From Bubalus kerabau (Eukaryota > Chordata > Mammalia > Artiodactyla > Bovidae), in the NCBI RefSeq assembly GCF_029407905.1, contig NW_026577925.1, forward strand, positions 372,001-436,000: DNA of 64,000 bases, written 5' to 3'. The first letter of the stretch is position 1; each line of letters begins with the position of its first letter. The notes below the pieces were generated by a model. That model saw nothing but the letters and a program-made list of their open reading frames with translations. It was not told where the DNA came from and ran no database searches. Of the stretch, positions 13,080-23,200 are shown one piece after another. The translations under genes were made by a program, and so were the position numbers.

Positions 13080-14696
13080 CACAGAGAGCCTGATTACCCA
13101 TGTGCAGCGCTGAGTCTGGGCGGCTAAACAACAGCTTGGGAATGCAGCCTGGGGCGCTTCCCTTCCCTATGACAGAGCTCTCCTTCGGGCCCTAAGCCCT
13201 CTGCAAGGAGGCATGGATCATAGGTGCAAAGGGAAGGGAAGAGCGGAGCTGAGGCCAGTAAGGCGCCCGCCAGTCATGTCTCCCCCACCTCCGCAGTCTG
13301 TTCCTTCCCCTGCGCGAAAGCTAGAAGCTGGGAAGGGCTTGGCGAGGCTCGCCCAGGCAGAGCAGCCTCTAGGCCGGGGCTCTGCGATATCGCGCCTGGG
13401 CGCAGATCTGGAGCTCTGCCGGAGTGGAAGCTCATTCGGTCCTTCCCAATACAGGCTTGCAAGCACCCGACGGCGGCCTGACTCTATTCTCCCGCGTGCT
13501 GGGAGTGGGCTTCCAATCCAGGGCACAGAGCACTGCCTGGAGCTCTCTGCTCAGGGGCTGGTTCCCCTGCACTGGGACTGTGCTAGGGAGCCCAAAGGCA
13601 CAGGGGAAGGCCCCAAACCGCATGCACACGACTCTGCTCTGGAGCTGAGCTCCGGGGAAGCCCAGTCTGTAAGGCGGTTTCTGAACACAAACGGAGGAAC
13701 ACTCTGGCTGTGGAGCTCCCTCCCCATGACAGGGGCACTGGGACCCTGATTCCCTCCATTCAGCGCTGAGTCTGGGCTACCAAGCAACAGCTTGGGAATG
13801 CAACCTGGGGCATTTCCCTTCCCTCAGACATAGGTCTCCCTGCGGGAGGCTTTTGCAGTTTGCACACCCCCGTGCCCTAAGCCGTCTGCAAGGAGGCCTG
13901 GCTCCTAGGTCCAAAGGGAAGGCAAGAGCGGAGCTGAGGCCAGTCAGGAGCCAGTCATGTCGCCCACACTCCCGCAGCCTGCTCCTTTGCAGGCGCAAAC
14001 ACTAGAAGCTGGGAAGGGCTTGGCGAGGCTCGCCCAGGCAGAGCAGCCTCTCGACAGGGGCTCTGTCCTATCGCGCCTGGGCGCAGGTCTGCAGCTCCGA
14101 CGGTGTGGAAGCTCACTCGGTCCTTTCCAATACAGGCTTGCAAGGACCCGCTGGCAGCCTAACTCATCTCTCCCGCGTGCTGGGACTGGGCATCCAGGCC
14201 TGGGCACAAAGCACTGCCTGGAGCTCTTTGCTCAGGGGCTGGTTCCCCTACGCTGGGGCTGTGCTAGGGAGCCCAAACGCACATGTCAAGGCCCCAAAAC
14301 ACATCCACACGTCTCTGCTCTGCAACAGAGCTCCGGGGAAGCCCAGTCTGGCAGGCGCTTTCTGGGCACAAAGGGAGGAACACTCTGGCTGTGGAGCTTC
14401 CTCCCCAAGACAGGGGCACTAGGACCCTGATTCCCTCCGTTTACCGCTGAGTCTGCATTGCCAAGCAACAGCTTGGGAACGCAGCCTGGGGCGCTTCCCT
14501 TCCCTCGGACAGAGCTCTCCTTGCGGTAGGCCTTGGTAGTTTGCATACAATGGGGCCCTAAGCCCCCTGCAAGTTGGCCTGGCTCCTAGGTCCAAAGGGC
14601 AGGCCAGAGCGGAGCTGAGGCTGTCAGGCTCCAGACACATCTCCCATACTCCTGCATCCTGATCCTACACGGGCGTGAACGCTAGAAGCTGGGAAG
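13080..14696. repeat. GC-rich ~685-bp satellite II monomers
   Basis: About 2.3 units repeat with anchors GAGCGGAGCT at 13,241, 13,926 and 14,607, giving spacings of 685 and 681 bp. They align with the longer half of the dimeric array (for example GACAGAGCTCTCCTTGCGGTAGGCC against GACAGAGGTCTCATTGCTGTAGCCC) but are GC-richer and retain more CpG. These unit lengths match classical bovine satellite II (1.723). The last unit is cut at about 14,696, right after CTAGAAGCTGGGAAGG, where the CpG-rich element starts. The 178-, 157- and 105-codon open frames here are not conserved as proteins. Confidence 0.72.
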
Positions 14697-15475
14697 GTAC
14701 CTGGACCGTGCAGGGGCGGGGCGAACGCGGGCGGCGTGGGGCGGGGTTCGGCTTCTGGCGGGGGTGGGGGCGGGCTTCCCAGTTGTGCTCTCGGAGGTGG
14801 ACACTGAGGCTGAAAACGCGCCGGGAGCGCACCCGGGACTGGGTAAACCCGGGCTGCGCGGGTCGAGATTCCGATGGCTTTAGGTGGGGGTCGGTCCCAA
14901 TTGCGCTCTCGGGGGTTGCAACTGCGGCTGGGACCGCTCATTTCGTCCGCTCCTGGGTCCCCAAGGATCGCCATCCCGTGGGTGCAGCGGAGGGCTGCGG
15001 ACCACAGGTAAGGGAACTGGGACTGCGTGGAGCAGGGAACCACGTATTCCGCCCTCTGTTGGCACATTCTCGGAGCTCCCCAACCTGGAGGTTGCAGAAA
15101 GGCCTCGCCCTTGGTGTCAAGGCCTTTACCGCTCCACCCCTTTGCTGAAGAATCTCAGTCTGCTCGGTTTTCCCAAGCAGCCTAGTATCCCCTGGAAGTC
15201 CAAGGGACAGAACCCTGAACTCTGGCCGGCTGGCCCAGCCCTGCTTCTGGCACTTTGTAGGCCAGCGGGCCCTGGAGCACCTGCTAGGATGAGAAAGGGA
15301 AGGGTCCGCGAATTGCACCCTAGAAAGTTAGTAGGGTGCATGGATTTCAAACCCTGGTGGCCGCCCAGGCAGCAAAGAAGGGGGGAAGGCACCTTGCTGC
15401 CCTTTCATGGCAGAATCTGTGGCTGTCCTGATGCGTGGGCCTTTTCATGGGGACCTTGTGCAATAAAAGTTTGGT
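14697..15475 (+). repeat. CpG-rich duplicated element, copy 1
   Basis: This ~780-bp GC-rich element recurs at 18,890-19,830. Its 5' part holds two VNTR-like units of about 115 bp, each ending near a GGGGGTTGCAACTGCGGCTG-type motif. A single-copy stretch follows. CAG|GTAAGG at 15,005-15,013 is a strong splice-donor-like site. The 3' part ends with the polyadenylation hexamer AATAAA at 15,462-15,467, close to the point where similarity with copy 2 ends. The layout suggests a promoter or first-exon CpG island plus a transcript end, or an SVA-like composite retroelement. A known bovine satellite such as 1.709 is an alternative. I do not recognise a protein product, and the open frames differ between the copies. 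Confidence 0.6.
15462..15467 (+). terminator. Polyadenylation signal of CpG-rich element copy 1
   Basis: AATAAA sits in the context CTTGTGCAATAAAAGTTT, identical to copy 2 at 19,820-19,825. Similarity between the copies ends a few bases later, as expected if the element is a retroposed or transcription-derived unit ending near its polyadenylation site. Confidence 0.55.
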
Positions 15476-16976
15476 GTTTTGGTACTGAATAATTAGAAAT
15501 TGTAAAAAGTTTAAATTATGTGGTGGTGTAATTAAAAAACAAAACAAAACCAAGCCCCAAGTGTTTGGCACAGGGAGGTTTAAGTATTGAAGGCCTGTTT
15601 TCCTTGCACTGTGGCATTCTATCAAGAAGTGTGCAGGATTTTTTTTTTTTAAGAAAAGTTTTCGAAGTGAGGGAAACAGGAAACCCAGAGGTGCCCCTGT
15701 ATTTTGGGGAAGGCCTTAGGAGGTCACTTGGAAATGCTGCTGGCTGTGGGGGAGGGGGGCAGATGGGCTGTGCAGGCTTGTCCTTTGCATTCATGTTCTT
15801 GTGTGTAGAAACCCAGCTCGGAGCCATCTCCTGATGTGTAAGAATTTCGCAGACAAACCTTGAGCTAAGCAATGCATTTGTTCCTGAGGAAATGTTTGTC
15901 TTAAGCGATGTAAATATCCTATGTATATCTGCTGGACTCTGGCTTCAGGTCGGTTCCCCCAGTAGGCTCAGAAGTGACTTGAACAAAACAGTATATTTTC
16001 CTCGTACCTTGTTCTCCTAATCTATGTTAAGGAAATGATATATTTGCCTGGAATACTGCCTTTCTTCAAGATTCATGTCAATCAGTTTTTGGCCCAGGAT
16101 GACTCACCTGCTGCCAATGTGACCTCAAGGCATGTCGTGGGGGAGGGGCCTGGTGCCATTCCCTGAGACAGTGCCTTTCTTTCCTTAGCTGACTGCTAGT
16201 GCCTGTAGAATATCTGGCTAGAGACCAGCAGGGCGCACACCCCGCCTCAAGTCTAAGTCAGCAGCTTTCTCTATCTCATTTATACTTTAATAACAATTGA
16301 TGACACAAAAGCTCTGAGCGATCAAATCATATCAAATCTTCATTTCAGATTGAAGATGCATTCCATGGTATTGCCATCTTAAGTCTTTCCATTGTTATGG
16401 AATATCTGTCCATGTATTCAGGATAGTTTTCAGCCAGGGTGTATAATTTCCAGTGTGCCAGTCTTGTCATCCTCGTTACATCCATGGCAAAGTGTTGTAT
16501 TCATGTTGACATTATTGAAAGGGAATTTTTTTTAATTCCTTTTCAGATTATTATCTGCTAATATATACAGAAAAAACTATGTAATCTTTCGTTTTTATCA
16601 GTTTGGACAGCTTGATAGTTGTCTTTAATTTCTTTCCTTTCTCATACTTTAAGATTTTCCGGGCACCGTACATGTACTGCCTCACCCCTAATCTCAGTCA
16701 TGTGTTCAAAGAACTTCTGTCCTTTGTTTGTTTACTTATTTTTTGCAACATTGAATTCGTTTTGACTATGCTGGGTCTCTGCTGCAAGATGGAAGTTGCT
16801 AGGACCTCTGGACTGCAGTCTTCCATCTTTTATTGACCTCTTGTTGACCTCTGCAGAATCCTGTTTGGCGGGAGCTTGTTAGTTCCTCGTTCCTTACCAG
16901 GACCTCCTGTGGTAAGTGTTTTTCTCTTCTCTGTTGCCTGGTAAGGGTGGATGGTCATTGGCATCCCAAAGCTAGC
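15476..16976. other. Unannotated non-satellite sequence
   Basis: About 1.5 kb of AT-moderate, apparently single-copy DNA follows the CpG-rich element. It has a short poly(T) at about 15,640-15,650. No coding frame with recognisable family features, RNA gene or transposon was seen. A diverged old repeat may be present. Confidence 0.5.
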
Positions 16977-17270
16977 GAGAAGGCAATGGCACCGCACTCC
17001 AGTACTCTTGCGTGGAAAATCCCATGGATGGAGGAGCCTGGTAGGCTGCAGTCCATGGGGTCGCTAAGACTCGGACACCACTGAGCGACTTCACGTTCAC
17101 TTTTCACTTTCATGCATGGGAGGAGGAAATGGCAACCCACTCCAGTGTTCTTGCCTAGAGAACTCCAGGGACTGGGGGGCCTCGTGGGCTGCCGTCTATG
17201 GGGTCGCACAGAGTCGGACACGACTGAAACGACTTAGCAGCAGCAGCGGCGGCAGCAGCAGCAGAAGCAG
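16977..17270 (+). mobile_element. Bov-A2 SINE
   Basis: The element begins GAGAAGGCAATGGCACCGCA and has the two tandem Bov-A units typical of Bov-A2. They are joined near GCATGGGAGGAGGAAATGGC and end with GTCGGACACGACTGAAACGA. A (CAG/CGG)n tail follows at 17,237-17,270. This ruminant-specific SINE supports a bovid origin for the window. Confidence 0.92.
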
Positions 17271-17945
17271 TGCATCGATATCAAAAGGGCTGCAAATAGT
17301 CAGGAAGGATCACATATGTCACCGTGAAACACTACTTCTCCACTTAGCCAAAGCTAACCAAAGATTTCTGTTCTAGGTCAACCTAGAAGAGATCACTTAA
17401 GAGGTAAAGAAACTTAAACTCCATTAGCAAAGGCAGTTCGACATCTCAAGAAAACTTGTGCTAGGCACAGAACTCTTTTCTGGGGGTCCACTTTCCCTAC
17501 AACCTCCTTATCCCATTCTGTACCCATTCCCTTGCTTCTCCCATCCTGAAACTGCCACCTGTAAGACAGAACTACTTCGTTTTCCTTCCTCAAGTGCCAT
17601 TGCATTCCACATACTTTCTTGTAATAACAAGTCATACATTTCCCTTCAGCAACCAAGAACTGACTTTTATATTGGCATTCGCTATAGCCCGCCCCCCTCC
17701 CCCCACCCCCAAGAACAGAACAAAACAAAACAAAACAATTGCTTTCTTACATTTAACATGTCAGGATGGTGCCAGACACTATTCATGGAGAGTCAAAAAT
17801 CTCTTTTGTTTCTGTGTAAAAGGGAGGTCCTTTCAAGTCGTGAATGTTTCAGAACTTTCATTTATTTGGAAATGACCTAGCTATTCAATACATTGTCGTC
17901 ACAAGGATAGAAACTCGGGTAACCAAAACACCTGGAGAAACGTTT
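17271..17945. other. Unannotated sequence between two SINEs
   Basis: This ~675-bp stretch contains a C-rich tract near 17,690-17,710 and a CAAAA-type simple run near 17,720-17,735. The 140-codon plus-strand frame (17,458-17,880) shows no recognisable domain. I see no supported gene. Confidence 0.45.
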
Positions 17946-18129
17946 GTTAGTTCAGTTCAGTTCAGTTGCTCAGTCGTGTCTGACTCTTTGGGACCCCTTG
18001 GCCTGAAGGACGCCAGGCTTCCGTGTCCGTCACCAGCTCCAGGGGCTTGCTCAAACTCATGTCCATCGAGTCAGTGATGCCATCCAACCATCTTATCCTC
18101 TGTCATCCCCTTCTCCTCTGCCTTCAATC
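17946..18129 (-). mobile_element. Bov-tA SINE
   Basis: The plus strand starts with the (GTTCA)n-type tail AGTTCAGTTCAGTTCAG and then TCAGTCGTGTCTGACTC. It ends in the complement of a tRNA-Glu-derived head (ATCCTCTGTCATCCCCTTC). The element therefore lies on the minus strand. Bov-tA is a ruminant tRNA-derived SINE joined to a Bov-A core. Confidence 0.9.
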
Positions 18130-18889
18130 AAGACTATGAGAGGCAGATATTTTAGAGTATAATTATTGTAAAGAGTTTGTCTAAAAGCTCATATCACATT
18201 TACATTTTTTACTTTTGTTGTTGTCGTTTCCAGGTAGTTTCTTGCTGACAAGCTTGTGACAGATATAACAATAGAGCAATTTTTACCTCAAAAGAAACCT
18301 AGGCACTATGAACATGTTGTGTTAGTGTTGTTGACTCTTAGACATGTCTATAATGGAGGAGCAAAACCAAAAATACTAGATATTTAATATTGACTAGTTC
18401 CCAGTTCACGGGACTCTGACATTCATTTAGGTCAATGTTTTCTTGTATTTCCAGCAGTTTGATTTGGAAGGGCTGCCTTGTCTTGAGACCACTGAAATCA
18501 GAACACAGAACTTGAGCAATATTATCAAAAAACACAAGGCTCACACTGACACATACCTTAATCCAAACAGACAGACAAGACATCTTCCAGGTTTCCGCCT
18601 GAGATTTAAAATATTTCTTTGAGCCAGTCTTCTGGGGAGTGGGGGGATGGGGGTGGCAGTGAGGCAGGCTTGGGTAACAAGCTAATTGTTGGTCATTGCA
18701 TATGCAAAGAACCAGCTTTCCGGGTTCCAAGGAAAAAAGTTTCCTTGGTAACCAACTTTGTCTGGTTCTATAGAATATCATGGCCCTCCTAGGTCAGGTC
18801 ATCTTGCCTTTCTGCAGTCCTCGTTTTATCCCTAAATCATAGACAGCTTGGATTGTCTCTGTGGGGTGTATGTATTGTCCTCATGTTTG
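18130..18889. other. Unannotated sequence before CpG-rich copy 2
   Basis: About 760 bp of apparently unique DNA. A 147-codon minus-strand frame (18,338-18,781) shows no family signature, and I treat it as chance. The boundary with the CpG-rich element near 18,890 is approximate because copy 2 extends further 5' than copy 1. Confidence 0.4.
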
Positions 18890-19830
18890 ACCTGGCGGCA
18901 GCAGCGAGGTCCGAGAGCCTCTCCTGGAAGCGGGCGTGGGGACGGGGCTCACCGGGAGCCACTGGTGAAGGTGGGCAGCGCCCCTGGAGCGCGGCAGGGG
19001 CGGGGCGAACCAGGGCTTCCCAGTTATGCTCTCGGAGATGGCCACTGCGGCTGGAAACGCGCCGGGAGCGCACCCAGGGCGGGGTAAACCTGGGCTGCAC
19101 AGGTCGAGATTCCGCTCGCTGTGGGTGGGTGGTCGGTCCCTGTTGTGTTCCCGGGGGTCGCCAATGTGGCTGGGAACCCGCCGGGAGCCCGGCAGGGCCG
19201 GGGCAAAACCTGGCGGCGCGGGGCGGGGTGGGGGTCCGTTCGCAGCGGGGGTCGGCTCCTGGCGGGGGTGGGGGAGGGCTTTTCAGATGTGCTGTTGGGG
19301 GTCGCCATTGCGGCTGGGAATGCCCATTTCGTGAACTCCTGGATCCCCAAGGATCGGCATCCATTGGCCACAGCGGAGGGGTGCGGAACACACGTAAGGG
19401 AACGGGGACTGCGTGGAGCAGAGAACCATGTATTCCGCGCTCTGTTGGCACAGTCTCAGAGCTCCCCAACCTTGCGGTCGCAGAAAGGCCTCGTCTTTGG
19501 GGTCAAGGCCTTTACCGCTCCACCCCTCTGCTGAAAAACCTCAGAGTCTGCGCGGTTTTCCCAAGCAGCCTAGTGTCCGCTGGAAGTCCAAGGGACAGAA
19601 CCCTGAATTCTGGCCGGCTGGCCCAGCCCTGCTTCTGGCACTTTGTAGGCCAGCGGGCCCTGGAGCACCTGCTAGGATGGGAAAGGGAAGGGTACGTGAA
19701 TTGCACCCTGGTGGCCGCCGAGGTAGCAAAGAAGTGGGGAGGGCACCTTACTGCCCTTTAATGGCAGACAGAATCTGTGGATGTCCTGCTGCGTGGGCCT
19801 TTTCATGTGGACCTTGTGCAATAAAAGTTT
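18890..19830 (+). repeat. CpG-rich duplicated element, copy 2
   Basis: This is the second copy of the element at 14,697-15,475. It has about three VNTR-like units (ends near 19,050, 19,170 and 19,320) instead of two. The splice-donor-like site is weakened to CAC|GTAAGG near 19,395. A 34-bp stretch present in copy 1 is missing between two ACCCT words. AATAAA lies at 19,820-19,825. Matching positions near the 3' end are offset by 4,358 bp. Similarity ends at 19,830, where satellite I begins directly. A 302-codon open frame (18,853-19,761) is not preserved in copy 1 and looks like a by-product of GC richness. Confidence 0.6.
19820..19825 (+). terminator. Polyadenylation signal of CpG-rich element copy 2
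   Basis: AATAAA in the context GACCTTGTGCAATAAAAG matches the copy 1 context. The satellite I junction lies five bases downstream of the hexamer. Confidence 0.5.
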
Positions 19831-20279
19831 ACCAGTGACCTTAGGGAACTTCCCAGTGTGCTTCTGACAGATGAGGGATGCCGAGGAGTTGGCGGGGCCT
19901 CTCAGGACTCCGCTGGGTTTGGCGCAATGGAAGAGGGACTCATTTCCAGGGAAGGCAGGAACCTCAGGCTTCCTCTCCGTTTTGGACTCCGACAGCAGGG
20001 TCCATGCAGAGTTGGGACAGGAGAGTCAGGAATCGTCTTGTCTGAGGAAGGGAACTCCGCTTGCCTCTCGAGGTGCTCAGGGGGTCTCAGGCCCCTCGTC
20101 GAGCTGTGTGTGGAACCCGCGGGTCTTTGCGGACGATGCACGGGGGTTTGCAGAGCCCCTTCGTGTTGTGCCTTCACCCACAGGGTTGCCTTCAAAGAGG
20201 GGTCCGGGCCTCGGGTCCTTCTCAAGGGCGGACCGGGGAATCGGGGGCGTTCTGCATGTGGCCCCATCCACGTGGCTCG
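19831..20279. repeat. Satellite I fragment at island junction
   Basis: This ~450-bp satellite I piece starts inside a monomer (ACCTTAGGGAACTTCC). It is strikingly close to 29,770-30,215, sharing GTGTGGAACCCGCGGGTC and GGTTTGCAGAGCCCCTTCGT, which are absent from most monomers. At about 20,279 it switches to the monomer type shared with 37,684 onward. It is therefore a mosaic joint, not a simple continuation. Confidence 0.75.
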
Positions 20280-23200
20280 TCTCGAATTTCCTCGGGAGAC
20301 CGGCCTCATCCTGAGGTGCGCCGGGAAGGTCGGGAACCCCTTGCAGACAAAGCAGGGGAATCGACCCACCGGTCGCGATCAGAAGGGGAGAAGGGGCTCA
20401 GATGAAGTGGTGCCGGGAACCTCGGTGGTCCCCTCGAGTGAGACCGGTATGTCACGGCACTTTTGAGGTCGCATCAAGGGTGCCAAGTACAGTTTCGCAC
20501 TTCAAGACGGAACGTGGGAATTCTCTGGAGATGCTGTAGCAGGCAAGGGCCTCATATTGCAAAGACGAGGGAAATACGTGGTTTTTCTCGAGTTGCGGTG
20601 GGATTCTCGAGTTACAACGGGGAATTCAGGCTTCCTCTTGTGTTGGCCCAGGAAGTCCAATCTTCCATTCAACTTGTCAGAGAGAGCTGGGGGTTGCTCT
20701 CGAGTCACTTCAGGGCAAAGAGTCCTCATCTAGGCTTGGGTCCAGGACGTCATGTTCCTCTCCAGGGGCGACAGGGATATCGGGGTCGCATTCCAGTCTC
20801 ACCCGGTGGGTCACGCCTCATCTCGAGTGGAAGCAAAGGACTCCACTATCCTCTCGAGTCAGGACGCGTAACTCTTGGAGCCCAATGAGTGGCCTAAAGG
20901 GAGTCAAGCGTCCTGTGTAGCTTGGACAGAAGGTTCACGCTTGATCTGCATACCATGCAGTTAAAGATGGCCCTCCTCTCGTGATGACGGGGGCGTCTCA
21001 TGGGTTTTCTCGAGCTGCGGCGCCAGTGTGGGGTTTCTCACGAGATATGATGGGGAGTTCAGGGAGCCTCTCGTGCGGCGCCAGAGAAGCCTGACTCCAT
21101 GTGTGTGGCCAGGCAGATCGCGTCATTGCTCTCGAGTCATGGGAGGGACTAGGGCCTCAAGAGGCATTTAAGAAGGACTCTCAAGGTCTTTCTTGGGTTG
21201 GGGCGGGAAACACTCGTTTCCCTCGACCTCTACAGGGGACCTTAGGGAACTTCCCAGGTGCCTCTGAGAGGTGAGGGATACTGAGGAGTTAGAGGGGCCT
21301 CTCGGGAGTCCACTAGGTTTGACGAAATGAAAGAGGGCCTCATCTGGATTGGAGGCAGGAACCTCAGGCTTCCTCTCCATTTCTGACTCCGACCACAGGG
21401 TCCCTGCAGAGTTGGGACAGGAGAGTCAGGCCTCGTCTTGTCTGAGTAACGGAACTCTGCTTGCCTCTCGAGTCATTCAGGGGGTCTCAGGGCCCTTGAC
21501 AAGCTGTGTGTGGAACCTGCGGGTGTTTCCAGAAGATGCATGGGGGTGTCAGTGCCCCTTCGTTTTGTGCCTTCCCCCACAGGGTTGCCTTCAAAGAGGT
21601 GTCCGGGTATCGGGTTCATTTCAAGAGCGGACCGGGAAATCGGGGTCATTCGGCATGTGGCACCACCCACGTGGCTCATCTCGAATTTCCTCGTGAGACC
21701 AGCATCATCCTGAGGTGCGCCGGGAAGGCCGGGAACACCTTCCACACAAAGTAGGGGAATCGATTCTCCTGTCGCGATCAGGAGGGGAGATGGGGCTCAG
21801 ATGAAGTGGTGCCGGGACCCTCGGTGTTCCACTCGAGGGAACCCGGCGTTTCAGGGAACTTTAGGGGTCGCATCAAGGGAGCCAAGTACCGTTTCCCACT
21901 TCAGGACGGAACATGGGACTTCCCTGGAGACGCTGTAGCGGGCAAGGGCCTCATCCTGTGAAGATGTTGGAACCACGTCGTTTTTCTCGAGTTGCATCGG
22001 GATTCTCGAAAATGACAGGAATTTCAGGCTTTCTCTTGGGTTGGCCCTGGGAAGCCCAATCTTCAATTCGAGTTGCGATGGAAAGCTGGGGGTCCTGCTC
22101 GAGTCACTACAGGGCCAAAGAGACCTCATCGAGGCGTGTGTCCAGGACCTAATATTCCTCTCAAGGGAAGACAGGGATCACGGGTTTCCATTCCAGACTC
22201 CCCCGGGGGGTCAGGACTCGCCTGGAGGGGAAGCAAAGGACTCCGCTTTCCTCTCAAGTCGCGACACGGATCTCTTGGAGCCCACTGAGTGGACTCAAGG
22301 GTGTCGAGCCTCCTCTTCAGTTTGGAGAGAGGACTCGGGATTGCTCTCCAGGCCAGGCAGGAAAAGAAGGCCCTCAGCTCGCGAGGACGGGGGCGTCTCA
22401 TGGGTTTCCTCAGGCTGCTGCGCCCATGGGGGTTTTCTCACGAGGCACGACGAGGACCTCAGGGAGCCTCTCGTGCGGCGCCAGGGAAGTCAGGTCTCCA
22501 TGCGCATGGCGAGGGGGAGCTGGTCATCACTCTCGAGTCATGGGAAGCGGCTAGGTCCTCAAGAGGCGTTGAAGAAGGACTCTCGAGGACTTTCTCGGGT
22601 TGCGGCAGGAAACCCTCGTTTCCCTCGACTTCTGCAAGGGACCTTAGGGAACTTCCCACGGTGCCTCTGGGAGGTGAGGGATGCTGTGTAGTTGGCAGGG
22701 CCTCTCGGGACTCTGCTGGGTTCGGCGCAATGGAAGAGGGCCTCATCTCGAGGGGAGGCAGGAACCTCAGGCTTCCTCTCGGTTTCGGACTCCGACTGCA
22801 CGGTCCCTACAGTGTTGGGACAGGAGAGTCATGCCTCGTCTTGTCTGAGGAATGGAATTCTGGTTGCCTCTCGAGTTGTTCCGGGAGTCTCAGGCCCCTT
22901 GTCGAGCTGTGTGTAGACCCTGCGGGTTTTTCTGGATGATGCACTGGGGTGTCAGTGCCCCTTCGTGTTGTGCTTTCACCCACAGGGTTGCCTTCGAAGA
23001 CGTGTCCGGGCATCGGGTTCTTATCAAGAGCGGACCGGAAAATCGGAGTCGTTCGTCACGTGGAACCTCACACGTGGCTAGTCTCGAATTTCCTCCTGAG
23101 ACCGGCCTCATCCTGAGGTGCGCCAGGAAGGCCGGGAACCCCTTCCAGACAAAGCAGGGGAATCGACTCTCCTGTCGCGATCAGGAGGGTAGAAGGGGCT

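Noticed and set aside
13213..14430. 178- and 157-codon frames in satellite II monomers
   Set aside because: Low-complexity products of GC-rich tandem units. The equivalents in the dimeric array are full of stops.
18338..18781. 147-codon minus-strand frame as a host gene
   Set aside because: No recognisable domain, splice pattern or promoter, and its composition is ordinary non-coding.
18853..19761. 302-codon open frame in the CpG-rich element
   Set aside because: Copy 1 of the same element does not preserve the frame, because of different VNTR number and a 34-bp indel, and it shows no domain.
14697..19830. The two CpG-rich copies as LTRs of one retroelement
   Set aside because: No TG...CA ends, no primer binding site or polypurine tract, no retroviral genes between them, and the 5' ends differ. 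Left as an unexplained duplication.
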